Assembly (NCBI RefSeq): GCF_014212495.1
Contig: NZ_JACKZC010000008.1
Span: 227,489 to 291,488 of the forward strand
DNA: 64,000 nt
Direction: 5' to 3'
Source: Pontibacter sp. Tf4
GTDB lineage: Bacteria; Bacteroidota; Bacteroidia; Cytophagales; Hymenobacteraceae
Shown here: in pieces, positions 51,843 through 61,369 of the stretch
Layout of the letters: every line of letters begins with the position of its first letter
How positions within the stretch are numbered: position 1 is the first letter of the stretch
Translations under genes and position numbers: made by a program
The notes under the pieces: generated by a model
Database searches by the model: none
What the model was told of the DNA's origin: nothing
What the model saw: the letters and a program-made list of their open reading frames with translations, nothing else

Positions 51843-53408
51843 TTACTTCGCGTAGCTGATCGCGCGCATTTCGCGGATAACCGTGATCTTGATCTGACCC
51901 GGATATTGCATTTCCTTCTCAATCTTCTGCGAAATATCAAACGACAGCTGTGCTGCTTTCTCATCTGACACGTTATCGGCATCCACCATAATACGGAGCT
52001 CACGACCAGCCTGGATAGCGTAGCACTGGTTTACGCCTTCAAAAGAAATAGCAGCTTCTTCCAGTTCTTTCAGACGTTTGATGTACGACTCCATGATCTC
52101 GCGGCGGGCACCTGGTCTTGAACCAGAGATAGCATCGCAGGCCTGGATCAGTGGAGAGATCATCGCTGTCATCTCGATCTCGTCGTGGTGGGCACCGATG
52201 GCATTACAGATATCCGGATGCTCCTTATACTTTTTGGCAAGCTCCATACCGATGATCGCGTGTGGTAGCTCCGGCTCGTCTGGGGTTACTTTACCAATAT
52301 CGTGTAGTAAACCGGCGCGTTTGGCGTGTTTCACGTTCAGGCCAAGCTCAGCTGCCATGGTAGCGCAAAGGTTAGCTACCTCGCGTGAGTGCTGCAGCAG
52401 GTTCTGGCCATAAGACGAACGGAAGCGCATACGACCTACCATCTTGATAAGTTCAGGGTGCAGACCGTGAATGCCTAAGTCAATGGCAGTACGCTCACCG
52501 ATCTCAACAATCTCTTCTTCAATGTTCTTGCGTGTTTTGGCAACAACCTCCTCAATGCGGGCCGGGTGAATACGACCGTCAGCTACCAGGCGGTGTAACG
52601 ACAGACGTGCAATTTCGCGGCGAACAGGGTCGAAACCAGAGATAATGATAGCTTCCGGGGTATCGTCAACTATAATTTCTACGCCGGTGGCAGCTTCCAG
52701 AGCGCGGATGTTACGGCCTTCACGACCAATTATCTTACCTTTAATATCGTCGCTCTCGATGTTGAATACCGAAACGCAGTTCTCGATAGCATGCTCAGCA
52801 GCAGTACGCTGAATGGTTTCGATAACGATCTTTTTAGCTTCTTTGGTTGCGGTAAGTTTAGCCTGCGCTACAATGTCTTTGATGTGAGAAGATGCCTGCG
52901 TGGTGGCTTCGCTTTTCAGGGCTTCTACCAGCTGCTCGCGGGCTTCAGAAGCGGTCAGGCCGGCAATTTTCTCCAGCTGGGCAACTACTTCTTTGTGCTG
53001 GTTCTCTACTTCTTCTTTGCGCTTGTGCAGGTGCTCTAACTGCAGGTTAAGGGCTTCTTTTTCCTTGTTCAGTTCGTTTTCGCGGCGCTTATTATCTTCC
53101 ATCTGCTTGGTAACATGCTGCTCGCGCTGCTTTACCTTGTTCTCATTCTGGATGATAATGTTCTTCTTCTTGTTTGATTCTTCTTCAAACTCAGATTTCA
53201 GCTTCAGGAATTTCTCCTTCGCTTCCAGCATACGGTCTTTCTTGATGGCTTCGGCATTGATCTCTGCCTCACGGATAATAGCTTTTGCCTTTTGGCGGGC
53301 GGCTACTTCCTGCTGCTTGTATACTTTTTGCAGCAGCATACGCCCTATGTACACGCCTACGGCCAGCGCAACAAGGGCAGTAATTAAAATGGATAGAATA
53401 TCGGACAT
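51843..53408 (-). CDS. rny: Ribonuclease Y
   Basis: RNase Y is a membrane-anchored endoribonuclease for mRNA turnover. The 521-residue protein has an N-terminal membrane helix ([18 protein letters not shown]), a long charged coiled coil (to about residue 200), a KH domain ([22 protein letters not shown]), then the HD domain with the catalytic dyad in [15 protein letters not shown] and [10 protein letters not shown]. Length and order are standard. The unit is pheT - coiled coil protein - zapA - rny. Confidence 0.96.
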   Translation of the reverse strand: MSDILSILITALVALAVGVYIGRMLLQKVYKQQEVAARQKAKAIIREAEINAEAIKKDRMLEAKEKFLKLKSEFEEESNKKKNIIIQNENKVKQREQHVTKQMEDNKRRENELNKEKEALNLQLEHLHKRKEEVENQHKEVVAQLEKIAGLTASEAREQLVEALKSEATTQASSHIKDIVAQAKLTATKEAKKIVIETIQRTAAEHAIENCVSVFNIESDDIKGKIIGREGRNIRALEAATGVEIIVDDTPEAIIISGFDPVRREIARLSLHRLVADGRIHPARIEEVVAKTRKNIEEEIVEIGERTAIDLGIHGLHPELIKMVGRMRFRSSYGQNLLQHSREVANLCATMAAELGLNVKHAKRAGLLHDIGKVTPDEPELPHAIIGMELAKKYKEHPDICNAIGAHHDEIEMTAMISPLIQACDAISGSRPGARREIMESYIKRLKELEEAAISFEGVNQCYAIQAGRELRIMVDADNVSDEKAAQLSFDISQKIEKEMQYPGQIKITVIREMRAISYAK

Positions 53409-53516
53409 GTCAACATGTTTTTAAAGTTTGTTAAAAACACATTAGCAGTGGTCTGCAATAAGACGTGTTAAAGCTGGTAAAAAGCTACGACGTGTAAAGG
53501 CTGTACGGCAACAAAA

Positions 53517-53801
53517 CTACTTCGCCGACGACAGAAGATCATCCAGCACCGTAAGCTGCTGGCCTACTTTAGAAAGATGCAGGTTTTTATCTTCCTCCAG
53601 TTTCAGTTTCTCTACCATAGTTTCAAAAGCAACCATAGCCAGAAGGTCCTGTTTGTCCTGAATTCCGAATTGGTCTTTAAAGAACTTTAACCGCTCGTTC
53701 AGCAATCTGCCTACCAGGCGAAGTCTTTCCTCTTCTTCTTCCTTTACCCGCATCGGATACTCGCGTTCTGCGATGCGAATCTTTATCGATAATTCACTCA
53801 T
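53517..53801 (-). CDS. zapA: Cell division protein ZapA
   Basis: ZapA bundles FtsZ filaments. The 94-residue protein starts with the ZapA strand ELSIKIRIAEREYPMRV and continues with a helical/coiled region (LVGRLLNERLKFFKDQFG). It lies between a coiled-coil gene and rny on the same strand, an arrangement common in Bacteroidota. Confidence 0.9.
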   Translation of the reverse strand: MSELSIKIRIAEREYPMRVKEEEEERLRLVGRLLNERLKFFKDQFGIQDKQDLLAMVAFETMVEKLKLEEDKNLHLSKVGQQLTVLDDLLSSAK

Positions 53802-53857
53802 CCGTTGCGTTTTTTATAGTCCTGCTTACCTTTTCTGCGCTGTTACTCATGTGGTTA

Positions 53858-54154
53858 TTAGTCGCGCAGGTAAGCAATGCACTTATCAATTTCTCTGATG
53901 TATTCGTTTAGCTTGAGCTTTAACTCAGTCGAATTTGCAGGATTTCCTGCTATCGTGTCTACAATTTTAACAATATTCTCCTGATTTTGAAAATTTTTTA
54001 TTTGCTGATCTTTCTCGTTCAGCTGTGTTTCCAGGAGTTTTATTTCGTCGCGGGCGCTGCTAAGCTGCTGCTGCACATCGGCATAGCGGCTGAGCAGTTT
54101 CCGCAGTTTATCTTCAATTTGCTGGAGCTGTTGTAGTTGCGCTTCCTTTGCCAT
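53858..54154 (-). CDS. Coiled-coil protein next to zapA
   Basis: The 98-residue protein is mostly coiled coil (QLQQIEDKLRKLLSRYADVQQQLSSARDEIKLLETQLNE; about residues 5-60) with a more globular end (NPANSTELKLKLNEYIREIDKCIAYLRD). Position between pheT (3 bases) and zapA (56 bases) suggests a division role, for instance a ZapB-like partner of ZapA, but no family can be named with confidence. Confidence 0.8.
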   Translation of the reverse strand: MAKEAQLQQLQQIEDKLRKLLSRYADVQQQLSSARDEIKLLETQLNEKDQQIKNFQNQENIVKIVDTIAGNPANSTELKLKLNEYIREIDKCIAYLRD

Positions 54155-54157
54155 GGC

Positions 54158-56578
54158 CTATTTCCGGATAAAAGCTCCTAACTGTTTCTCAAACTGCTGC
54201 ATCAAACGTGTCATGGTGGCGTCAATTACTTTATCGGTTAGTGTCTGCTGTTTATCCAGCAAGGTAAAGCTGATAGCGTAGGCTTTTTTGCCCTGCTCTA
54301 TTTTATCGCCTTCGTACACGTCAAACACGTTCACATCCTGCAGTAGCTTGCGCTCCGTTCTGAAAGCAATGTGCTTCACCTGGTCAAAGGTAACAGCTTT
54401 ATCTAACACCAAAGACAGGTCACGGCGTACTTCCGGGAACTTCGGCAGCTCTTCACCAACCAGGTTGGCTTTGTACTTCTTCAGCAGGTAATCCCAGTTC
54501 AGCTCAGCATACCAAACCTGCTCCTTCACGTCCATAAACTTCGCTACACCAGCATCTATAGGCCCGATCTCAGCAACTATAGTTCCGTTTTTCACATAGG
54601 CAACGCCCTGCTTCATATACGGGTTTGGCTGCAATGGCTGGGTTTCGTAGTCCGACGCATTTAGTTTGCTTAGTACGTTTTGTACTACAGCGGCCAGGTC
54701 GTGGAAGGCCATTTTTGCACCCGGCTGTCTCCAGCTTTCGGCGGTCAGGTTACCGGCCATGTACAGCGCCAGGCGGCGGCTCTCTTTGGTGGTACCGTCT
54801 TCCAGTCGCTGGTATATTTTGCCAAGTTCAAACAGTTTCAGGTCGCGCTGCCGGCGGTTAATATTGCGGCGCAGCACTTCCAGCCCCGAAAACACCATGC
54901 TCTTACGCAGCACATCCAGGTCTTCGGAGTTATAGTTTAATACCTTCACCAGTCCTGCCATTTCGGCATCGCCAGCTGGTTTGTAGTAATTGGAGTTTGT
55001 AATCGAGTTGGTAATGATCTCATAAAAGCCCTGGTCGGCGATGTAATCCATGATCGCATCGGTCACATCTTCCGGGTAAGGCTTTGAGAAGCTGGCCATG
55101 TAGGTTGTGCCCATGTGCTCGCTTACCTCGATGTTGTTGAAACCATAGATGCGCAGAATTTCTTCCACCACATCCGCTTCGCGCTTCACATCCACTTTAA
55201 ATGGCGGAACAGACAGCTCCAGATGCGTTTCAGATTCACCTTTCACTTCGATACCCAAATCGGTTAATATTGTTTTGATACGCTCTGTACCGATGTGCTG
55301 CCCGATAAGCTGGTGCGTACGCTCAATGCTCAGGCTTAGCTCTGTATTCTTAATCGGGTTTGGATAAACATCTACAATATCAGATGAGATAACACCACCG
55401 GCAATTTCCTGCATCAGCAGGGCAGCACGCTTCAGAGCTGTGATTACCATGTTCGGATCAGTGCCACGCTCGAAACGAAACGAAGCATCTGTTTTCAGAC
55501 CATGCACCATGCCTGTGCGACGCACATAATCCGGCGAGAAGTAAGCGCTTTCTATAAATATAGTTGTCGTAGCTTCGGTAACACCTGACTTTTTACCTCC
55601 AAATACGCCAGCAATGGCCATCGGCTCTTCGGTGTTGCAGATCATCAGGTCATTGGCCTTCATTTTGCGCTCCACATCATCCAACGTTACAAAAGAAGTA
55701 CCTTCAGCTATCGTTTTAACGATGATCTTATCGCCTTTTATCTGGTCGGCATCGAAAGCGTGCAGTGGCTGACCCAGCTCGTGCAACACGTAGTTGGTGA
55801 TATCAACTATGTTGTTGATCGGCGAAAGGTCGATAGCGCGCAGGCGTTTCTGCAACCACTCCGGCGACGGGCCAACTTTTACGCCTGTTATAGTTACACC
55901 GGCATAACGCGGACAAGCCACAGTGTTCTCAACCTCAACAGCTATTGGTTTGTTGGTATTCTCCACTTTGAAAGCAGATACATCCGGCAAGGTAGCAGGA
56001 GTTTTGAGCAAAGCCTGCAGGTCGCGGGCAACACCGTAATGTGAGGCCGCATCAGCGCGATTCGGCGTTAATCCAATCTCAAATACTTCATCCGGGTTCA
56101 GTCCGAAATACTCGGCAGCAGGCGTTCCGTTTGGCAGATCAGTATCCAGAACCATAATACCGGCATGCGAGGCACCAATGCCAATTTCGTCTTCCGCACA
56201 GATCATTCCTTCCGAAACAGCGCCACGTATTTTAGACTTCTTGATCTTGAACGGTTCGCCATCGGTCGGATAAAGCGTGCTGTTTACAGTTGCTACCACC
56301 ACTTTCTGCCCGGCAGCTACGTTTGGCGCACCGCATACGATCTGGCTCGGCTCTCCGGTGCCAATATCTACCGTAGTCAGGCTCAGTTTGTCGGCATCCG
56401 GGTGGCGCTCACAGGTAAGCACTTCACCTATCACAATGCCTTCCAGGCCACCTTTCACGGCTTCCAGCTTGTGAATACCTTCTACTTCCAGGCCTGCGCC
56501 TGTTAACAAAGCACCAACTTCTTCCGCGTTTTTATCTATATGTATCAGCTGTTTTAACCAGTCGAGTGAGATCAGCAT
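54158..56578 (-). CDS. pheT: Phenylalanyl-tRNA synthetase beta subunit
   Basis: This is the 806-residue beta subunit: an N-terminal tRNA-binding OB fold (GIVIGEVLTCERHPDADKLSLTTV), B3/4 editing-like domain (VENTVACPRYAGVTITGVKVGPSPEW...), B5 domain, a catalytic-like region, and the C-terminal FDX-ACB anticodon-binding domain (FPEVRRDLSLVLDKAVTFDQV). Length is standard. The pheS gene is not adjacent. It is the first gene of a unit with the coiled-coil gene, zapA and rny. Confidence 0.97.
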   Translation of the reverse strand: MLISLDWLKQLIHIDKNAEEVGALLTGAGLEVEGIHKLEAVKGGLEGIVIGEVLTCERHPDADKLSLTTVDIGTGEPSQIVCGAPNVAAGQKVVVATVNSTLYPTDGEPFKIKKSKIRGAVSEGMICAEDEIGIGASHAGIMVLDTDLPNGTPAAEYFGLNPDEVFEIGLTPNRADAASHYGVARDLQALLKTPATLPDVSAFKVENTNKPIAVEVENTVACPRYAGVTITGVKVGPSPEWLQKRLRAIDLSPINNIVDITNYVLHELGQPLHAFDADQIKGDKIIVKTIAEGTSFVTLDDVERKMKANDLMICNTEEPMAIAGVFGGKKSGVTEATTTIFIESAYFSPDYVRRTGMVHGLKTDASFRFERGTDPNMVITALKRAALLMQEIAGGVISSDIVDVYPNPIKNTELSLSIERTHQLIGQHIGTERIKTILTDLGIEVKGESETHLELSVPPFKVDVKREADVVEEILRIYGFNNIEVSEHMGTTYMASFSKPYPEDVTDAIMDYIADQGFYEIITNSITNSNYYKPAGDAEMAGLVKVLNYNSEDLDVLRKSMVFSGLEVLRRNINRRQRDLKLFELGKIYQRLEDGTTKESRRLALYMAGNLTAESWRQPGAKMAFHDLAAVVQNVLSKLNASDYETQPLQPNPYMKQGVAYVKNGTIVAEIGPIDAGVAKFMDVKEQVWYAELNWDYLLKKYKANLVGEELPKFPEVRRDLSLVLDKAVTFDQVKHIAFRTERKLLQDVNVFDVYEGDKIEQGKKAYAISFTLLDKQQTLTDKVIDATMTRLMQQFEKQLGAFIRK

Positions 56579-56694
56579 GTCGTAATTTTTATTCTTTTAT
56601 AGTTTAGCTCTATCGTTTGAGCCAGTTAACTTCAAAATTAAGCATTATTCTGTTTCCTGCTGCAAGTGATGTAAAATTGTAGGGGTTTATGGTT

Positions 56695-57460
56695 TATATT
56701 CAGTCATGTCGAGCATTCTTGAGACGCGAGTCGAAAAGAGCCAGCGTAGCTGCGAGACATCTTTTATGCCTTATAGTTCATTCCCTCTCTTTTGTCATTT
56801 CGAACAACGTGAGAAATCTATCTCAGCCTATAGATCGGTAAAGACCTAGCAGCGTGCTCAGCTCCTGCTAGCGTCTGGCTATAGTTGACTTTGCCTACTA
56901 TTTGAAACAAGCCATTGTAGTATAGCTACTTCTAATCCTGGGAGCTTTAAGAGCCTATTGTTTTATAGTTAGCTTGGCTCCCTCCCGGGCCGGGAGGCCC
57001 CGTCTTCGGGCATCGCGCGGTGTACATTTCCTTTGCTCCTACCGTCGCAATGCCCTACAGGCACCGCAACAAGTCAAAGGCGCTCAACCCAAAGACTGAT
57101 AACAGTTCGATAGCCGATGCTTTAATTATAGTTTATTTATTTGCTCTTGGCTTGAGCAGACCTGCTTTTCTCGTGGTTGTAATTCCTTGGGGCAGGCTGC
57201 GCCTGCCTGTTCGTGATCTGCAACTATGAAACTATAGCTTAAACCATAGTAGTATCAGAGTTCCCCTCCTTGGCTAAGGAGGGGTAGGGGTGGTTGGACT
57301 AGCGCTAACTATAAAACTACAAGTTCAACTATAGCAATAGCCAAAATTCCCCTCTGAGAGGGGCAGGGGTGTGTTTGCTAACTATAAAACTATAGCTGTT
57401 CCAACTATAGCAGACAACCCAATCCTGAAAATCCTCTAATCCTGTAAATCCTGATTCAGA
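56695..57460 (+). repeat. Mosaic intergenic repeat, copy 3
   Basis: The most complete copy, oriented as copy 1. Modules in order: GTCGAG...GCGAGACATCTTTT (56706-56770); GTCATTTCGAAC..GAGAAATCT (56795-56827); GTAAAGACCTAGCAGCG hairpin (56832); CTGGGAGCT; GGCTCCCTCCC/GGGAGGCCCCGTCTTCGGGC (56974-57010); CAACAAGTCAAAGGCGCTCA (57070); GGGGCAGGCTGCGCCTGCC-type hairpin (57190); CTATAG triplets at 57224-57249, 57309-57334 and a variant at 57382-57410; CCCCTCC hairpins at 57263 and 57347; CAGGATT-type repeats (57420-57455). A 69-codon frame here is repeat-derived. Confidence 0.8.
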
Positions 57461-57463
57461 CAA

Positions 57464-58258
57464 TTACTTCTTCAAATCCCTTCCGCCCACATTTATCACA
57501 AAACCTACGGCAAAAACGGAATAGGCAGCTGTTAGCGTTTCGCGGTTTTTAAGGCCGATGGTGGTGCCGGTGGTGTATTGTAGCTGTACCGAAGGGTTAA
57601 GCGTGAGGCGGGTGTAGAAGATGGGCTCCAGGAAAATATTGTCTTCTTCGGCAGCGGCCACACCGTTTAGCTTATAGTCGTGCATGTTTACGTAGCTGGC
57701 GCGCAGGGCCGTACCATAGTTCAGCGGAAACTCCCGGCTGAACAGACTCAGCGACCGCTTCTTTTTAGAAGTGAAGTTTACCTGCACAAAATACTTACTG
57801 AAGTTGGCTTCGTGGCGGGTGTAGGTCATTTCGCCGGTCTCTTTGTCTTCGTCTTTTTCGGTGCGGTCGCTGGAGCCACCGCCGTACCCGCCGTAAATTT
57901 CCAGAATGCGGTTATTGTCCGGCCCGAAGGTGGTAAAATAACCGCCGCCAGCTTCAAGTAAATTATGCCTGAAATCGCGCTTGCGGCGCTCGCTGTTCAG
58001 CATAGAGCCGTTGAGCACCACAGCAAAATGGTCCGACACGGCATAGGCTGTATTAAAGGTGATATTGCCTTTGGGGGTGATATGGCCGCCGGCACTCAGC
58101 TCGCCCTGCTGGGTAAACATAGGCACATTAGGCACATTGGGCATGTAGGCAGAAACGCAGCCCGAAAGAAGAACAGGAAAAAATAAAACTATAGTTACAT
58201 AAACAGCACTCCGCTTTCCGGCACGCAGCAGGCAAAGCACAACATCACGATCACTCAT
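57464..58258 (-). CDS. Lipoprotein, probable beta-barrel, unknown function
   Basis: The 264-residue product has a lipoprotein signal with a basic start (RDVVLCLLRAGKRSAVYVTIVLF...LLSGC). The mature part contains alternating strands and Gly-rich turns (GELSAGGHITPKGNITFNTAYAV, EIYGGYGGGSSDRTE) and ends in a strand (AVGFVINVGGRDLKK). No family recognised. ATG at 58258 is taken as start; an upstream ATG would add nine residues. Confidence 0.75.
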   Translation of the reverse strand: MSDRDVVLCLLRAGKRSAVYVTIVLFFPVLLSGCVSAYMPNVPNVPMFTQQGELSAGGHITPKGNITFNTAYAVSDHFAVVLNGSMLNSERRKRDFRHNLLEAGGGYFTTFGPDNNRILEIYGGYGGGSSDRTEKDEDKETGEMTYTRHEANFSKYFVQVNFTSKKKRSLSLFSREFPLNYGTALRASYVNMHDYKLNGVAAAEEDNIFLEPIFYTRLTLNPSVQLQYTTGTTIGLKNRETLTAAYSVFAVGFVINVGGRDLKK

Positions 58259-58380
58259 TGTAAAACAGGCTTCAAAGGGCCTCAAATTAAAGGTTGGGGA
58301 TTAAATATGAAACTATAGTTCAGGTTATTATTCAAAAAAAATACTACCGCAGTTTACAGATACCTTAGCCGCCGGTTTAG

Positions 58381-59508
58381 TTAGTTTTTTAAAAGTTGCT
58401 GGTATAACGCATGAAGCTGCGCAATGGTGTGTTCGGGCCGGAATTTCAGTGCATGCCGGTATCCCTGTTGTATCATTTGCTGTCGCAGCGCTTCACTCTG
58501 CCCTACCCTGCCAATGGCCGAGGCAAGTTCCTGCACATTATCCGGATCTATGTAAATAGCGGCCTCGCCCCCGGCCTCGCTGAAACAGGAGCCTTTGGAG
58601 GTGATAACGGGCACACCACTGTTCAGGGCCTCCACAATGGGAATACCAAACCCTTCGAAAATGGACGGATACGCAAAAACGGTGGCCAGCTGGTAAAAGG
58701 CCGGCAACTCCCTGAACGGAATATATGGCATAAAATGCACCCGTGTTTCCAGTTTGTGCTGCGCAATGTAGGCTTTCAGACTGTCCGCATACTTCGTCTG
58801 TTTCCCTATAAAAACAAGGTCCAGGTCTGTGCCTGCTGCGTGCCAGGCTTTCAGGAGGTTCAGCTGGTTTTTACGCGGTTCCACGGTGCCAACGCATAAC
58901 AGGTACTTGTCCGGCAGTTTATAGTTCTGTTTTATAGTTGCCAGCATAGCCGTGTCGCAGGCCTCGTGGAAAACCGGGTCGCAATCCTGGTAGATCACTT
59001 CAATTTTGGCCGGGTCCGTACCAAAGAATTCAACAATATCGTTCTTTGTCTGTTCACTTATAGCCACTATCCGGTGCGCCTGTTTGCAGGCACTCCTGAA
59101 CTTTTTATCATAGATCAGGCGGTCGGCAGGCTTAAACAGGTTGGGGTATCTTAAATAAATGACATCGTGTATCGTTACAACTGCCCCGCCAACGTTATTC
59201 CGGATATTGGCCGGCAACTCGTTACTGAGGCCATGAAAGATATCCAGTCGCTGCTGCTTTACCGTGGAGGCCAGCTTAAAAACACGCCATACAGATGATA
59301 ACTTTTTCCAGGCGCCCTGCGGCTCCACCACCCGCACCGAACTATAGCCGGAATACTGATCCCGGAACAGTTCATTCCGCCTGGGCGTGTAAAGCACGTA
59401 CTCGTTATCCGGAAAAAGCTCCGCCAGCGCCGAGATCGTGAAACGGCTATAGTTACCTAAACCGGATGTATTTGTAAAGGCACGTTTGGCATCAAAACCT
59501 ATCTTCAT
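58381..59508 (-). CDS. Glycosyltransferase family 4 protein
   Basis: The 375-residue GT-B glycosyltransferase has an N-terminal Rossmann start (MKIGFDAKRAFTNTSGLGNYSRF) and the C-terminal nucleotide-sugar site with LLCVGTVEPRKNQLNLLKAW and FEGFGIPIVEALNSGVPVI. Substrate unknown; it is alone in its region, with no polysaccharide cluster around it. The ATG at 59508 fits family starts. Confidence 0.9.
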   Translation of the reverse strand: MKIGFDAKRAFTNTSGLGNYSRFTISALAELFPDNEYVLYTPRRNELFRDQYSGYSSVRVVEPQGAWKKLSSVWRVFKLASTVKQQRLDIFHGLSNELPANIRNNVGGAVVTIHDVIYLRYPNLFKPADRLIYDKKFRSACKQAHRIVAISEQTKNDIVEFFGTDPAKIEVIYQDCDPVFHEACDTAMLATIKQNYKLPDKYLLCVGTVEPRKNQLNLLKAWHAAGTDLDLVFIGKQTKYADSLKAYIAQHKLETRVHFMPYIPFRELPAFYQLATVFAYPSIFEGFGIPIVEALNSGVPVITSKGSCFSEAGGEAAIYIDPDNVQELASAIGRVGQSEALRQQMIQQGYRHALKFRPEHTIAQLHALYQQLLKN

Positions 59509-59706
59509 GGTAAGCGGGGCACTGGTTAAACTATAAGAATACTGCTCCGGCATTACCAACTATAGCCAACTATAGAAAAGGCCACTACCATGGTGCTACC
59601 GGATTATTTGGTCAAATCAATTCCTAAATTTAGAGATAAATAGTAGTTTTAAAGTATGTTTAAGGAGAAGTGTTTAATTTAACCTTCTGTTAACCGAAAA
59701 AGACCC

Positions 59707-60996
59707 ATGAAATACCTGCCTATCAGCAACGAGTTGTTTGTGCACAACCGCCGCAACTTCACAAAAGAGCTGAAACCGTCTTCTATCGCTGTCTTCCACT
59801 CCAACGATGTAATGCCTACCAACGCCGATGGCACCATGGCATTCCGCCAGAACAACGACCTGTTTTACCTGTCGGGCGTGGACCAGGAAGAAAGCATTCT
59901 GATAATTTTTCCGGATGCCCGGGACCCACGCATGAAAGAAGTACTGTTTGTGCGCGAGACCAACGACCATATCTTAACCTGGGAAGGCTACAAACTGACC
60001 AAGAAGCAGGCACAGGAAGTATCCGGCATCCAGACCATCCTGTGGACACACGAATTTAAGTCGGTGCTGAACACGCTGATGGCCGAAGCCGAGCACGTGT
60101 ACCTGAACAGCAACGAGCACCTGCGCGCCGTTGTGGAAGTAGAGACCCGCGATGCCCGCTTTATAAAATGGATGCAGGAGCGCTACCCGCTGCACAAATA
60201 CGAGCGCAGCACCCCAATCATGCATTACCTGCGTGCCATTAAATCAGAACACGAAATTGCGCTTATCCGCAAGGCATGCCACATTACCGAACTTGGCTTC
60301 CGCAGGCTGCTTAACTTTATAAAGCCGGGCGTGATGGAGTACGAGATCGAAGCTGAACTATGGCACGAGTTTATCCGCAACCGTTCGCGCGGGCCGGCTT
60401 ATGGTTCTATCATCGCGTCGGGTAGCAATGCCTGCATCCTACACTATGTAGATAACGACCAGGAGTGCAAGGACGGCGATTTAGTGCTGATGGACTTTGG
60501 TGCTGAATACGCCAACTATGCCTCGGACCTGACCCGCACCGTACCGGTAAATGGTAAGTTTACCCAGCGCCAGCGCGATGTGTATGATTCTGTATTAACC
60601 GTAATGAAAGCTGCTACCGCCATGCTGGTACCGGGCAACACACTGGACCAGTACCACGCGTTTGTGGGCACTGTTATGGAGAATGAGCTGATAAAATTAG
60701 GATTGCTGAACGAGAACGATGTGCGTAACCAGGACCCTGCCGCGCCACTTTACAAAAAGTACTTTATGCACGGCACCTCACACTTCCTTGGCCTGGATGT
60801 GCACGATGTAGGCAACAAGTACCGTCCGTTTGAAGAAGGCATGGTGTTTACCTGCGAGCCGGGCATTTACATCTGGGACGAAGGCATCGGCATACGCCTG
60901 GAGAACGACATCCTGGTAACCAAAAACGGACCGGTAGACCTGATGAAGGACATTCCGCTGGAAGCCGACGACATTGAGCGCTTAATGAAACGATAA
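59707..60996 (+). CDS. Xaa-Pro aminopeptidase (M24B)
   Basis: This 429-residue metallopeptidase removes N-terminal residues before Pro. It has an N-terminal creatinase-like domain, then the M24 pita-bread fold with Mn/Co ligands in LMDFGAEYANYASDLTRTVP (two Asp), the HGTSHFLGLDVHDVG His, the EPGIYI Glu and GIGIRLENDILVT. Family and length are standard. Terminator follows. Confidence 0.93.
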   Translation: MKYLPISNELFVHNRRNFTKELKPSSIAVFHSNDVMPTNADGTMAFRQNNDLFYLSGVDQEESILIIFPDARDPRMKEVLFVRETNDHILTWEGYKLTKKQAQEVSGIQTILWTHEFKSVLNTLMAEAEHVYLNSNEHLRAVVEVETRDARFIKWMQERYPLHKYERSTPIMHYLRAIKSEHEIALIRKACHITELGFRRLLNFIKPGVMEYEIEAELWHEFIRNRSRGPAYGSIIASGSNACILHYVDNDQECKDGDLVLMDFGAEYANYASDLTRTVPVNGKFTQRQRDVYDSVLTVMKAATAMLVPGNTLDQYHAFVGTVMENELIKLGLLNENDVRNQDPAAPLYKKYFMHGTSHFLGLDVHDVGNKYRPFEEGMVFTCEPGIYIWDEGIGIRLENDILVTKNGPVDLMKDIPLEADDIERLMKR

Positions 60997-61021
60997 ACAA
61001 CTATAGAAATATAGCCAATTT

Positions 61022-61056
61022 AAAAAGACTGCCTGCTTGTTGCCGGCAGTCTTTTT
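61022..61056 (+). terminator. Intrinsic terminator after the Xaa-Pro aminopeptidase
   Basis: AAAGACTGCC / GGCAGTCTTT stem with an 10-base loop and a T run. Confidence 0.9.
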
Positions 61057-61369
61057 TTGTGCCCTTACTATCTTATATGGCGTGTAACATAAATTTACCC
61101 GCAGATGTAAAACCTTGTAGTACCGTATCAGTTTGAGATATAGGATACAATTTTATAAGCCAAAGGAACAGACACTTGGTGGCAGCTTGCTATAGTTGCA
61201 GAAACGGGGAACGCTCTAAACTTTTGCTTATGATAAAACTATACAACAACTCTGAAAAACGTACTGAAACCGAGTACATTATTCCTCCTGTACAATTTAT
61301 TATTAGTGTACATATAAACCCCCGAGAAATATGTACGTATTGTCATATCAACATATACTCAATAAAACT
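61057..61369. other. Spacer upstream of the OmpA-family gene
   Basis: No gene is supported; a short frame here has no start context and no family features. The sequence is A/T-rich, contains one CTATAGTT, and presumably carries the OmpA promoter, but I see no clear TAnnTTTG box. Confidence 0.4.

Noticed and set aside
57020..57229. 69-codon frame in mosaic repeat copy 3
   Set aside because: Repeat-derived as above, with no plausible domain.
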